From the NCBI RefSeq assembly GCF_003719825.1, contig NZ_RIBS01000009.1, positions 1-64,000 on the forward strand: DNA of 64,000 bases. Reading direction: 5' to 3'. The first letter of the stretch is position 1. Each line of letters begins with the position of its first letter. This DNA comes from Montanilutibacter psychrotolerans (GTDB lineage: Bacteria > Pseudomonadota > Gammaproteobacteria > Xanthomonadales > Xanthomonadaceae). The notes below the pieces were generated by a model that saw only the letters and a program-made list of their open reading frames with translations, was not told where the DNA came from and did not search any database. The position numbers were made by a program, and so were the translations under genes. Of this stretch, positions 39,122 through 47,209 are shown one piece after another.

Positions 39122-40462
39122 TCAATCGGGCAGCACCATCGACACGCACAGCCCACCGCCTTCCCGGTTGAGCAGGGCGATGCGGCCGCCGTGGGCTTCG
39201 GCGATCTCCCGCGCTAGGGCCAGGCCCAGGCCCGTGCCGTTGCGCTTGGTCGAGTAGAACGGCAGCAAGGCGTTGGCGAGCACCGCTTCGTTCATGCCGG
39301 TGCCGCGGTCGAGGACGTCGATTCGCCAGGCGTCCGGCGCGCGACGCAGACCGAGTTTGACCTCGTGCTCGGGCGAGCCGGATTCGTGCGCGTTCTTGAG
39401 CAGGTTCAGCAGGCCCTGTTCGAGCTGCGCGGTGTCGACGCGCGCGCTGCCGTCACCGCCGTCGCCGCCGTAGGTGCGTTCGTCGAACTCGAACGCGACC
39501 TGGCTGCGCAACTGCGCGAGGAAGTGCGCCCAGCCGATCGGTTCCAGGCGCGGCGAGGGCAGTTTGGCGAAGCGCGCGTAGTCGCGGATGAAGCCCTCGA
39601 GGTGGCGCGCGCGGTCCTCGATGGTCGCCAGCGCAGTGGGTAGTTTGTCGTGCTGGCCGCGGCGCAGCAGTTCTGCGCCGGAATGGGCAAGCGAGGCGAT
39701 CGGCGCCAGCGAGTTATTGAGCTCGTGGCTGATCACGCGGATCACCTTCTTCCAGGTCTGCACTTCCTGTCGGCGCAGCTCGGCGGTGAGCTGTCGCAGC
39801 AGCACCAGCTCGTGACGGCGGCCGTTGAGCCGGAACTGGCGTCGCGACAGGTGGTAGATGTCCTCGTGATCCTCGTCGCCCACCGTGAACATGCCATCGC
39901 CACCGCGTTCGAACGCGTCGCGCACGGCGTCTGGCGCGCGGGCGAGCAGATCGTCGAAGGTCTGGCCCTCCAGCCGATGGCCGTCGCCGAGCATCTTGCG
40001 GGCGGCGATGTTGGCGTGGACTACGTGGCGGCTCGGATCCACCAGCACCATCGCCACCGGCGTGTTCTGCACCATCGTGTCGAGCAGCAACTCACGTTGC
40101 ACCAGTGCCAGTCGCTGATCGCGCAGCGCATCGCCCAGCGCGTTGTGGCTGTCGACCAGCTCGCGCAGCTCGCCCCTGCCGTGCCACGACAGGCCGAAGC
40201 TGTAGTCGCCGTCGCGGTAACTGGCCACGCTGCCGGCCAACGCGCGGAACAGTGCATTCATGGGCGCGAACGCGCGCTGCACGTGGTAGACCAATGCCGG
40301 CAGCAGCAGGGCAAGCGCCGTTGCGGCGGCCAGCCAGCGGTTGCCGATCCAGTCCGACAGCAGCAGCGTCAGCGCGATGGCGACGCACATGTAGAACAAC
40401 GCGATGGCACTGAACACCAGGCTCAGTGGCAGCCATTGGCGGAAACGCGACCAGGCGCTCAT
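39122..40462 (-). CDS. Sensor histidine kinase, NtrY/NtrB-like
   Basis: The 446-residue kinase has two N-terminal membrane spans (about 12-35 and 42-60) with almost no periplasmic loop, followed by a HAMP-like linker and a PAS domain (about 125-225). The dimerisation helix has the phospho-acceptor His246 in VISHELNNSLAPI. The ATPase domain has LLKNAHESG (N box), DRGTGM (G1) and GTGLGLALAREI (G2). The lack of a large sensor loop suggests it senses within the membrane or through a partner. It lies 58 bases downstream of the NtrC-type regulator gene and is the last gene of the block. Confidence 0.9.
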   Translation of the reverse strand: MSAWSRFRQWLPLSLVFSAIALFYMCVAIALTLLLSDWIGNRWLAAATALALLLPALVYHVQRAFAPMNALFRALAGSVASYRDGDYSFGLSWHGRGELRELVDSHNALGDALRDQRLALVQRELLLDTMVQNTPVAMVLVDPSRHVVHANIAARKMLGDGHRLEGQTFDDLLARAPDAVRDAFERGGDGMFTVGDEDHEDIYHLSRRQFRLNGRRHELVLLRQLTAELRRQEVQTWKKVIRVISHELNNSLAPIASLAHSGAELLRRGQHDKLPTALATIEDRARHLEGFIRDYARFAKLPSPRLEPIGWAHFLAQLRSQVAFEFDERTYGGDGGDGSARVDTAQLEQGLLNLLKNAHESGSPEHEVKLGLRRAPDAWRIDVLDRGTGMNEAVLANALLPFYSTKRNGTGLGLALAREIAEAHGGRIALLNREGGGLCVSMVLPD

Positions 40463-40520
40463 CGCGCGCGCCTCCGCGGCGACGTCGGCATCGGCGATCC
40501 GGGTGGGGGCAATCGGTGGT

Positions 40521-41906
40521 TCATGTGCGCTCGATTCCCAGCCGTTCCATGCGCCGGTACAGCGCCTGGCGCGACAGGCCGAGTTCGGCCGCGGCCTGCG
40601 CCAGCACGCCGCCGTGCCGGTGCAGCGCCGATTCGATGACGTCGCGATCGGGCTCTTCCGCCGCGGCGGCGGCGGGCGCGCTGGTGGCGGCGGTGGTGGG
40701 AGTCGACGGCAGACCCAGGTCGGCCGCCGTGATCACCTCGCCGCGCGCAAGCAGCAAGGCGCGCTGCAGCGTGTTGCGCAGTTCCCGGACGTTGCCTGGC
40801 CAGCGGTGCGCGAGCAGGGCGCGCTCGGCGTCTTCGCTGAGCCGGCGCGTGCCGTTGCCATTGCCGGCAGACGGTTGCAGGCTGGCGAGGAAGTGCCAGG
40901 CCAGCGGCAGGATGTCGTCGACGCGCCCGGCCAGCGGCGGCACGTCGACCTGGATGGTGTTGAGGCGGTAGTAGAGGTCTTCGCGGAAGCGCCCGTCGCG
41001 GATCATCGACGGCAGGTCGGCGTTAGTCGCGCTGATCACGCGCACGCGCACCTGGCGCTCCCGGTTGGAGCCCAAGCGCTCGAAGCGGCCGGTTTCGAGC
41101 ACGCGCAGCAGCTTCATCTGCCCGGCCGCCGGCAGGTTGCCGATTTCGTCGAGGAACAACGTGCCACCGTCGGCCGCCTCGAACTTGCCTTCGCGCGCCT
41201 TGTTGGCGCCGGTGTAGGCGCCGGCGTCGGCGCCGAACAGCTCGGCCTCGATCAGTTCGGCCGGTAACGCCCCGCAATTGACGGTGACGAACGGTCCGGA
41301 CTTCACCGACGAATTGGCCTGCACGATCTCGGCGATCTTTTCCTTGCCCGCGCCGTTTGCGCCGGTGATCAGCACCGGTACGTCGGCACGCGCCACCTGC
41401 CCGGCCAGCTCGACCACGCGCGCGATCTCGTCGGAGGCGAACACCAGCCCCCGCAGGTCGTAGCGGGCGGCCAGTTCGCGCTGCGCGCGACGGCGCTGGC
41501 CGTGCAGGCGGGAGACCTCGCGCGTGCTGGCCGACAGCTCGAGCAGGTTCTCGACGCTGGCCAGCAGCTTCTGGTCGTCCCAGGGCTTGGCAAGGTAGTC
41601 GGCCGCGCCGGCCTTGGCCAGGTCGACGGCAATCTCCAGGTGCGTCCACGCCGTCAGCAGGATGATTGGCAGGTCGGGATGACGCGCGCGGATGGCGCGG
41701 AACAGCGCGACGCCTTCCTCGCCGGAGGTGGTGTCGGCGGTGAAATTCATGTCCTGCACCACCAGGTCGATGTCCTCCCGCGCCAGCACCTGCAGACCTT
41801 CCTCGGGCGACTGCGCGATGCGCGTGTCGATCTCGCGCAGGCCGAACAGCATGTCCAGCGCCGTGCCGACCGCGGGGTTGTCGTCGATCACCAGGACTGT
41901 GCGCAT
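40521..41906 (-). CDS. NtrC-type sigma-54-dependent response regulator
   Basis: The 461-residue protein has three domains. The receiver (1-120) has D8-D9, phospho-acceptor Asp52 and Lys107. The AAA+ domain (about 150-390) has Walker A GANGAGKEK (182-190), the sigma-54 contact loop GAYTGA at 229-234 (Tyr where GAFTGA is usual), Walker B GGTLFLDEIGN and RFREDLYYRLN. The C-terminal Fis-type HTH is LAQAAAELGLSRQALYRRMERLG. It therefore activates sigma-54 promoters, and a sigma-54 promoter stands upstream of the linked transporter genes. It is probably phosphorylated by the adjacent kinase. The frame beyond 41906 is not coding. Confidence 0.92.
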   Translation of the reverse strand: MRTVLVIDDNPAVGTALDMLFGLREIDTRIAQSPEEGLQVLAREDIDLVVQDMNFTADTTSGEEGVALFRAIRARHPDLPIILLTAWTHLEIAVDLAKAGAADYLAKPWDDQKLLASVENLLELSASTREVSRLHGQRRRAQRELAARYDLRGLVFASDEIARVVELAGQVARADVPVLITGANGAGKEKIAEIVQANSSVKSGPFVTVNCGALPAELIEAELFGADAGAYTGANKAREGKFEAADGGTLFLDEIGNLPAAGQMKLLRVLETGRFERLGSNRERQVRVRVISATNADLPSMIRDGRFREDLYYRLNTIQVDVPPLAGRVDDILPLAWHFLASLQPSAGNGNGTRRLSEDAERALLAHRWPGNVRELRNTLQRALLLARGEVITAADLGLPSTPTTAATSAPAAAAAEEPDRDVIESALHRHGGVLAQAAAELGLSRQALYRRMERLGIERT

Positions 41907-41967
41907 GGAGTTCCGTTCAGTGCGATGGGGGTGCGCGGCGCGAGCCGGCGCGCGCGGTATCGTCGAA

Positions 41968-41991
41968 AGTATAGCCAGCGCCCGTGCTGGC
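41968..41991 (-). promoter_or_regulatory. Putative promoter and operator of the regulator-kinase pair
   Basis: On the minus strand, TATACT (41973-41968) is a good -10 element about 60 bases before the regulator ATG. It is preceded directly by GCCAGC-N6-GCTGGC (41974-41991), a 6-bp inverted repeat that overlaps the spacer where a repressor or activator would act. No clear -35 is seen. Confidence 0.45.
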
Positions 41992-42130
41992 GATCGGCGC
42001 ATTGGCGCGGCGTGGCGATGGCGTCGGCGCAGTGAAGCCCTTCGCGTCGATGCGCGTTGCGCGGCGGGGGCCGCGGCGGCATCTGCGGCGCCGCGGACGG
42101 GCTTGTCGCGGCCCCGGGAACGGCCCGGCC

Positions 42131-42162
42131 CCGTCCCGCCCAGCCGAGGCTGGACGGGACGG
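42131..42162 (-). terminator. Strong hairpin after the second permease
   Basis: CCGTCCCGCCCAGCC and GGCTGGACGGGACGG form a 15-bp stem with one mismatch and a two-base gap at the tip. It lies 35 bases beyond the permease stop on the minus strand and separates the transporter genes from the regulator-kinase pair. No T-run follows. Confidence 0.55.
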
Positions 42163-42196
42163 AGACCGACCCGGAGAGACCTGTCGCCGAAGTGAA

Positions 42197-43423
42197 CTAG
42201 ATCGAACGCGTCGCCACCGCCGGTGGCACTGCCGCCGCGCGTCGCGCGGGGCCGAACACCGCCAGCTGGCCAAGCAGCCACAACGCCACCGCGCCGACCG
42301 GCAGGTAGATCGCCGGCAGGCGCGGCAGTTCGTAGTGCTGCATCAGCAACTGGTTGATCCCGTAGGCCATCAGCATCCCGATCACGATGCCCAGCGTGGC
42401 CAGCAGGAAGTTCTCGGTCTGGAAGTAACGCAGCACCTGTCCGCGTGTCGCACCCAGTGCGCGACGGATGCCGATCTGCTTGGTGCGCTGCTGCACCCAG
42501 AAGCTGGCCAGGCCGACGATGCCCAACGCCGTGACCACCAGCAGCGAGACGCACACCGCAATCAGCAACCAGGCCATCGAACGGTCCTGCTGGTAGTACG
42601 TTGCGCGCATTTCCTCAAGCGTCTTCTGGTCGGTGATGATGCGACGCGGATTGATGCGCTCCAGTGTTGCCACGGCCGCCTTCAGCACTTCCGCACGCCG
42701 CGCCGGGTCGCTGACGCGCAGCAGGTAGTTGCCGCTGCGGTCATAGGGCATGCGCAATGGCAGAACCGTCGCGTACTCGTGCGCCGTCTGCCCGTCCTGT
42801 TCGTTCGGGCGAACCAGGTGATCGACCACACCGACCACGCGCACCGGATCGTCACCGGCATGGAAGGTCTTGCCGACCGCAGACTGGCCGGGGAACAGCT
42901 TCTCGGCCATCGAGCGGGTGATGATCCCCACCGACGCATGGGCCTTGGAGTTGGGCGCAGTGATGACAGACCACTCCAGGAACTCGTCGGGCTTGAAGCC
43001 CCGGCCGGCGATCAGGTTCAGTCCCAGCGTGTCCGTCAGCTGGTCGTCGGCAAAGTACAGCGTGGTTTCGAGGGTGGGCACGGTCTGCTCGCTGGTGAGC
43101 ATGACCGACGTGTTCCAGGAGCTGTTGCCGTACGGCATCGCGTTGACCGACGAGGCGGCCTTGACGCCGGGCAGGCTGCGCAGCGCCGCCAGGTCGGTGC
43201 GGGTCAACGCCTCGCCGTTGTCGCTGGTGCCGATGCCGGTCAGCTGGATGCGCACGATCTCGTTCTCGGCGATGCCGCTGGGGCGATCCATGCGTTCGAG
43301 CCGGCCGCTGATCAGGAACACGGCATTGCAGATGATGGCGCAGCTGAGGGCGATCTCGAGAACGATCAGCGCGGCGGCGGTCTTGTGCCGGCGCAGGGCC
43401 GACAGGATGGGGCGGATGTCCAT
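42197..43423 (-). CDS. MacB/FtsX-type ABC transporter permease
   Basis: The 408-residue protein has one N-terminal membrane span (ALIVLEIALSCAIICNAVFLI), a large periplasmic MacB-type domain (about 45-285), and three C-terminal spans. The FtsX-core block is VQQRTKQIGIRRALGATRGQVLRYFQTENFLLA. This is the topology of mechanotransmission ABC systems (MacB, LolCE, FtsX), which drive periplasmic work or export rather than pass substrate through the membrane. It follows another, longer permease by 8 bases, so the pair probably forms a heterodimer. Confidence 0.9.
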   Translation of the reverse strand: MDIRPILSALRRHKTAAALIVLEIALSCAIICNAVFLISGRLERMDRPSGIAENEIVRIQLTGIGTSDNGEALTRTDLAALRSLPGVKAASSVNAMPYGNSSWNTSVMLTSEQTVPTLETTLYFADDQLTDTLGLNLIAGRGFKPDEFLEWSVITAPNSKAHASVGIITRSMAEKLFPGQSAVGKTFHAGDDPVRVVGVVDHLVRPNEQDGQTAHEYATVLPLRMPYDRSGNYLLRVSDPARRAEVLKAAVATLERINPRRIITDQKTLEEMRATYYQQDRSMAWLLIAVCVSLLVVTALGIVGLASFWVQQRTKQIGIRRALGATRGQVLRYFQTENFLLATLGIVIGMLMAYGINQLLMQHYELPRLPAIYLPVGAVALWLLGQLAVFGPARRAAAVPPAVATRSI

Positions 43424-43431
43424 GGCGGGCC

Positions 43432-44754
43432 TCAGTGGCTCTTGAGCTGGATGGCGGGCGTGACCTGGCAGGCGCGCCAGGCCGGCAACAGGCCGGCAAG
43501 CAGGCTGGCGGCGATTGCCAGAGCGAAGGTGGTCAGCAGCATCGTCGGGTCCAGGCGGGCCAGTTCGGCGTAGCTGCTGGGTTGCTGACGCACGGCCCAC
43601 AGGCCCAGCCACGCCAATCCCAGGCCGAGGATGCCGCCGGCCAGGCCGACCGTGCCGGCCTCGATCAGGCATTGCGCGAAGATCGCCCGGCGCGACGCAC
43701 CCAGGGCGCGACGCACGCCGATCTCGCTGCTGCGCCGCAGGAACTTGGCCAGCAGCAGGCCGACCGTGTTGAGCAGGCACACCATCAGGAAGCCCAGCGC
43801 GAGCCAGGTCTGCAGGCGCACATCGCTGGGCACGAATTTGTTGAACTCCAGATACTCGGGCAGGCTGCGCAGGCGCACGTTGGTCGGGCGCAGGTAGCGG
43901 CCGGCGGCGCGTTGCTGGTCGGAGTAGTTGCCGAGGTATTGGCGGTACTGCGCGACCTTGGCCGGGCTGTCCAGCTGCACCCAGTACTGGATCCACACGC
44001 ACGGTGAATTGACGCCGGTATTGCCTTCGGGGTCTTCGCTTTCCTTGCCGTCGTTCCAGCAGCTCATGCTGCCGTTGCGGCTCAGCTTGAGGTCACGCGA
44101 GGTCGAGAACGGCAGGAACACCGGCTCGACTTCGCCGTAACCGTCGTTGGAGGCGAACATGTCGTAGAACTTCGGCACCGGGCGCCACGTGTCCAGCACG
44201 CCGACGATGCGGAAATCCGTGCCTTCCAGGCGCACCGACTTGCCGACACTGTTGGCGCCGTCGAACAGTTTCTCGTTGAGCGCCTTGTCGATCACCGCGA
44301 CGCGGGCGCGCTTGTCGTCTTCCACGCTGCTCCAGCCGGTGCCGTACAGGAACGGCGCGTCGAACATCGCGAAGAAGTCGGCCGAGGTGTAACGCGCGTC
44401 CATCGAGAACGGCGACAGCCCTTCGCGCTGCGGTTCGAGGCCCACAAAACCGCCGGTCATCATCGCCTGGCGGTCGCCGCGCTTCTCGCGCAGCATCTTC
44501 TCCGCGTCGAAGCGCGTGAGCTGGTCAACCGGCTCCGCGCCCGGCGTGTGGTCGTCCATGCCCTCGGGATCGAGCTGCGGGTAGAACAGCGTGTGGCTGC
44601 GACCGGGCATCGGATCGCCGGACAGCACGTGGAAAACGGTCAGGGTGGTCATGCTGGCGCCGATGCCCAGCGCGATGGCAAACACCATCAACGCGGTCAG
44701 CACCTTGTTGCGGCGGAAGCTGCGCAACGCGAGATCGAGGTAGTAGCCGAACAT
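43432..44754 (-). CDS. MacB/FtsX-type ABC transporter permease
   Basis: The 440-residue permease begins MFGYYLDLALRSFRRNKVLTALMVFAIALG, with the first membrane span, followed by a periplasmic domain rich in polar residues (about 45-320). Three C-terminal spans follow with the conserved KFLRRSSEIGVRRALGASRRAIFAQCLIEAG block. The periplasmic domain contains two cysteines near MSCWNDGKES and NSPCVWIQ that may bond. Start ATG 44754 is 10 bases after the ATPase gene; the longer frame to 44811 is not needed. It differs in sequence from the second permease. Confidence 0.9.
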   Translation of the reverse strand: MFGYYLDLALRSFRRNKVLTALMVFAIALGIGASMTTLTVFHVLSGDPMPGRSHTLFYPQLDPEGMDDHTPGAEPVDQLTRFDAEKMLREKRGDRQAMMTGGFVGLEPQREGLSPFSMDARYTSADFFAMFDAPFLYGTGWSSVEDDKRARVAVIDKALNEKLFDGANSVGKSVRLEGTDFRIVGVLDTWRPVPKFYDMFASNDGYGEVEPVFLPFSTSRDLKLSRNGSMSCWNDGKESEDPEGNTGVNSPCVWIQYWVQLDSPAKVAQYRQYLGNYSDQQRAAGRYLRPTNVRLRSLPEYLEFNKFVPSDVRLQTWLALGFLMVCLLNTVGLLLAKFLRRSSEIGVRRALGASRRAIFAQCLIEAGTVGLAGGILGLGLAWLGLWAVRQQPSSYAELARLDPTMLLTTFALAIAASLLAGLLPAWRACQVTPAIQLKSH

Positions 44755-44764
44755 GGCGATGCCC

Positions 44765-45496
44765 TCAGGCGACCGGGGTGGATTCGGCGGCATCGGCGAG
44801 CTGGCGCGCACGCACCAGGTTCGGTTCGACGCTCAGGTCGGTGGCCATGCCGTCGACGATGTGCACGTTGCGCTGCGCGCGCGCGGCCAGCTCGGGGTCA
44901 TGGGTCACCATCACGATGGTGGTGCCGGCGGCGTTGATCTCCTCCAGCAGTTCCATCACGCCGCGCGCCATCTGCGAGTCCAGGTTGCCGGTGGGTTCGT
45001 CGGCGAGCAGCAGGCGCGGGCTGCCGGCCAACGCACGCGCGATCGCCGCGCGCTGCTGCTGGCCGCCCGACAGCTCGGCCGGGTAGTGCTTCATGCGCGA
45101 GCCCAGGCCAACGCGGCCCAGTGCGTCCTCGATGCGCTGACGGCGCTCGGCCGACGAGATGCCGCGGTAACGCAGCGGCACGTCGACGTTGTCGAACAGA
45201 TTGAGGTCGGGGATCAGGTTGAAGCTCTGGAAGATGAAGCCGATCTTGCGATTGCGCAGCCGCGAACGGGCATCGTCGGACAGGCCGCTGACGTCTTCGC
45301 CATCGAGCTTGTAGACGCCACCGGTGTAGGTCTCCAACAGGCCGGCGATGTTGAGGAAGGTGGTCTTGCCCGAGCCCGACGGGCCGGTGACCGCAACGAA
45401 CTCGCCTTCGCGCACGTGCAGGTCGAGCGCGCGCAGCGCATGCGTTTCGACCAGTTCGGTGCGGTAGACCTTGGTGACGGCGTTCATGTGCAGCAT
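44765..45496 (-). CDS. MacB/LolD-type ABC ATP-binding protein
   Basis: This 243-residue ATPase powers the two adjacent permeases. It has Walker A GPSGSGKTTFLN (about 38-49), Q-loop FQSFNLIPDLNLFDNV, signature LSGGQQQRAAIARALA (about 143-158), Walker B LLLADEPTGNLD, and the H-loop VTHDPELA. The EPTGNLDS and LIPDLNLFDNVDVPLRYRG segments are typical of the MacB/LolD family. It is preceded by a 100-base gap containing three tandem 13-bp repeats. Confidence 0.93.
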   Translation of the reverse strand: MLHMNAVTKVYRTELVETHALRALDLHVREGEFVAVTGPSGSGKTTFLNIAGLLETYTGGVYKLDGEDVSGLSDDARSRLRNRKIGFIFQSFNLIPDLNLFDNVDVPLRYRGISSAERRQRIEDALGRVGLGSRMKHYPAELSGGQQQRAAIARALAGSPRLLLADEPTGNLDSQMARGVMELLEEINAAGTTIVMVTHDPELAARAQRNVHIVDGMATDLSVEPNLVRARQLADAAESTPVA

Positions 45497-45534
45497 GTCG
45501 AGCTCCGTAGGGCGGTGTGTGGACGATCGGATGG

Positions 45535-45573
45535 GTGGATCGAGGGCGTGGATCGGAAGCGTGGATCGAGCGC
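45535..45573 (-). repeat. Three tandem 13-bp repeats before the ABC ATPase gene
   Basis: On the plus strand the units are GTGGATCGAGGGC, GTGGATCGGAAGC and GTGGATCGAGCGC, joined without gaps. The unit core GTGGATCG is invariant. The repeats lie within the transcribed spacer between the small peptide gene and the ATPase gene. Confidence 0.7.
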
Positions 45574-45598
45574 GTGCGGTGCAGGGAGCGCGCGGCCC

Positions 45599-45799
45599 TC
45601 AGCGCACGCGCAGCGTCGCCGGGAACTCGTTGCGCGGGCGGTAGCGGTGCAGGTTCCAGCGCGGAGCCGAAGCAGGCCTGGCGACGTGGGGAGTGAGCTG
45701 CGAGGCGGCGAACAATTCGCTGATGCGCGGGGGAACGGCGTCGGCGATGTCCTGGGCGGTCCAATGCGGGCGGTACGGGAAGGCGTTGGTGGTGTTCAT
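45599..45799 (-). CDS. Small 66-residue basic protein coupled to the adaptor gene
   Basis: I do not recognise this protein. It begins MNTTNAFPYRPHWTAQDIAD and continues AVPPRISELFAASQLTPHVARPASAPRW, ending HRYRPRNEFPATLRVR. It is Pro- and Arg-rich, has no signal peptide or membrane span, and no Cys. The start was chosen by its ribosome-binding site: AGGAG lies eight bases upstream of ATG 45799, inside the last codons of the adaptor gene, whose TGA is at 45802-45804. A second ATG at 45805 is too close to that site. Its coupling suggests a real gene. It could be a regulator or partner of the transporter, or a secreted peptide. Confidence 0.6.
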   Translation of the reverse strand: MNTTNAFPYRPHWTAQDIADAVPPRISELFAASQLTPHVARPASAPRWNLHRYRPRNEFPATLRVR

Positions 45800-45801
45800 G
45801 A

Positions 45802-47082
45802 TCATTCTCCTGAGATGCGGATGCGTTGCGCATCGCCGAACTGGTCGCTGCCGGAAACCACGATGCGGTCGCCGGGTTGGGCGCCGTCGACGATCTCGAC
45901 GGCATTGAGGCTGCTGGCGCCGACGCGCATCGGGCGCTTCACCGCGACGCTGCCATCCATCACGTAGGCGCTGTTGCCGCCGCCGGTTTCGACGAACGGG
46001 CCGCGCTCGACCATCAGCACGTTGCGGCGGGTGTCGAGCACGATGCGTGCGCTCAGACGCTGGTTCTGGCGAAGGCCCGGCGGTTGTGTGTCCTTGAAGC
46101 GCAGGCGGCCGGTGACCTCGCCCGACACGACTTCCGGCGACACCGCCGACACCGCGCCGGCAAAGGTCTTGCCGTTGCTTTCCAGCTGCGCCGGCATGCC
46201 GATCGCGAGGTCCCGGGCAAAGCTTTCCGGCACCTTGATCTCGACCTCGAAGCGGCTCAGGTCGACCACGCTCAGCAGAGGTGCGTTGATGGCGACGTTG
46301 GCGCGCTGCGCCACCTGTACCTGGCCGACCTGGCCGTCGAACGGCGCGCGCAAGGTCAGCGCGTCGACCTGGCGTTGCAGTTCGGCCACGACCGCGCGCT
46401 GGCGGTCGGCCAGCAGGCGCTTGTTGCGCGTGTCCAGGCCGGCGCCCTGGTCCTGCAGGCCGAAGTCACTGCGCGCGTGCACCAGGCCGAGGTCGGCCTT
46501 CTTCAGCAGATCCTGCGAGCGCGCGACGTCGATCTGCGCAACGGCGCCGCCGTCGAACGCGCGCTGGTTGCGCTCCAGGTCGCGCACCGCGGCCTGGCGG
46601 TCGATCTGTGCCTGGTCGAGCAGCTTGCGGGCGTTGGCGCGCGTCATGCGGGCATCGAGCGCCGCGCGACCGGCTTCGGCCTCCAGGCTGGCGAGCGTGG
46701 CCTGCTCCTGGGCCAGCGCGCTGCGCAGCTCGGGGCTGTCGATCTCGGCCAGCGCCTGGCCTTGCTTGACCGCGTCGCCGGCCACCACCTTCAGCGTCAC
46801 CGTGCCGCCGGCGATCGCGTAGAGCACCGGGCTGTTGGCGGCGATCACGCGGCCGTCGGCGGAGATGTCGCGCACCAGATCGCCGCGCTCGACGGTGGCG
46901 ATGCGCACGCGGCTGGCATCGAGCGAACGGCCGCCCGAGCTCCAGCCCGCCAGCAGCCAGGCCGACGCCAGCAGCAGCGTCCCGCCGCCAGCGGCAGCAA
47001 GCATCCACTGCCGGCGGCGGCGCGCATTCGGGGCGGTGGCGGCAAGTACGTGGTCCTGGGCGGAAGTGTCGCGGATGCTCAT
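45802..47082 (-). CDS. MacA-like membrane fusion (adaptor) protein
   Basis: The 426-residue protein has one N-terminal membrane anchor (about 28-46), then the parts of a periplasmic adaptor. The first half-lipoyl segment is GRVIAANSPVLYAIAGGTVTLKVVAGDAVKQGQALAEIDS. A long alpha-hairpin coiled coil (about 120-230, rich in Ala, Glu, Arg, Gln) follows, then the second half-lipoyl LRAPFDGQVGQVQVAQRANV, a beta-barrel and a C-terminal domain. It would join the FtsX-type ABC permeases to an outer membrane channel, as MacA does. No TolC-type gene is present here. It is the first gene after the sigma-54 promoter. Confidence 0.9.
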   Translation of the reverse strand: MSIRDTSAQDHVLAATAPNARRRRQWMLAAAGGGTLLLASAWLLAGWSSGGRSLDASRVRIATVERGDLVRDISADGRVIAANSPVLYAIAGGTVTLKVVAGDAVKQGQALAEIDSPELRSALAQEQATLASLEAEAGRAALDARMTRANARKLLDQAQIDRQAAVRDLERNQRAFDGGAVAQIDVARSQDLLKKADLGLVHARSDFGLQDQGAGLDTRNKRLLADRQRAVVAELQRQVDALTLRAPFDGQVGQVQVAQRANVAINAPLLSVVDLSRFEVEIKVPESFARDLAIGMPAQLESNGKTFAGAVSAVSPEVVSGEVTGRLRFKDTQPPGLRQNQRLSARIVLDTRRNVLMVERGPFVETGGGNSAYVMDGSVAVKRPMRVGASSLNAVEIVDGAQPGDRIVVSGSDQFGDAQRIRISGE

Positions 47083-47132
47083 CGGATCGGTGCCGTGTGT
47101 GGATGGGGCCGTGGTGGCCGTCACTGGTACCC

Positions 47133-47151
47133 AAAGCACATCCCGTGCCAA
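47133..47151 (-). promoter_or_regulatory. Sigma-54 promoter of the adaptor/ABC operon
   Basis: Read on the minus strand the element is TTGGCACGGGATGTGCTTT. Against the consensus YTGGCACG-N4-TTGCW it matches every position of the -24 block and all but the first T of the -12 block, with exactly ten bases between the invariant GG and GC. Transcription would start near 47124, about 40 bases before the adaptor ATG. The linked regulator is a sigma-54 activator, which supports the assignment. Confidence 0.8.
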
Positions 47152-47209
47152 CCGCCAAGACACTGAAAACATTGCAGATGTTGCCGGCGCCACCGCCGTC
47201 CACCGTCTC

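Noticed and set aside
40521-42554. Longer 677-residue form of the response regulator
   Set aside because: The receiver domain starts at MRTVLVIDD (41906). Upstream residues are antisense or non-coding and overlap the permease gene.
42197-44002. Longer 601-residue form of the second permease
   Set aside because: The extra part overlaps the first permease gene in another frame. MDIRPILSALRRHK at 43423 is a normal start for the family.
45535-45573. The tandem repeats as a CRISPR array
   Set aside because: The units are only 13 bases long and contiguous without spacers, and no cas gene is present in the window.
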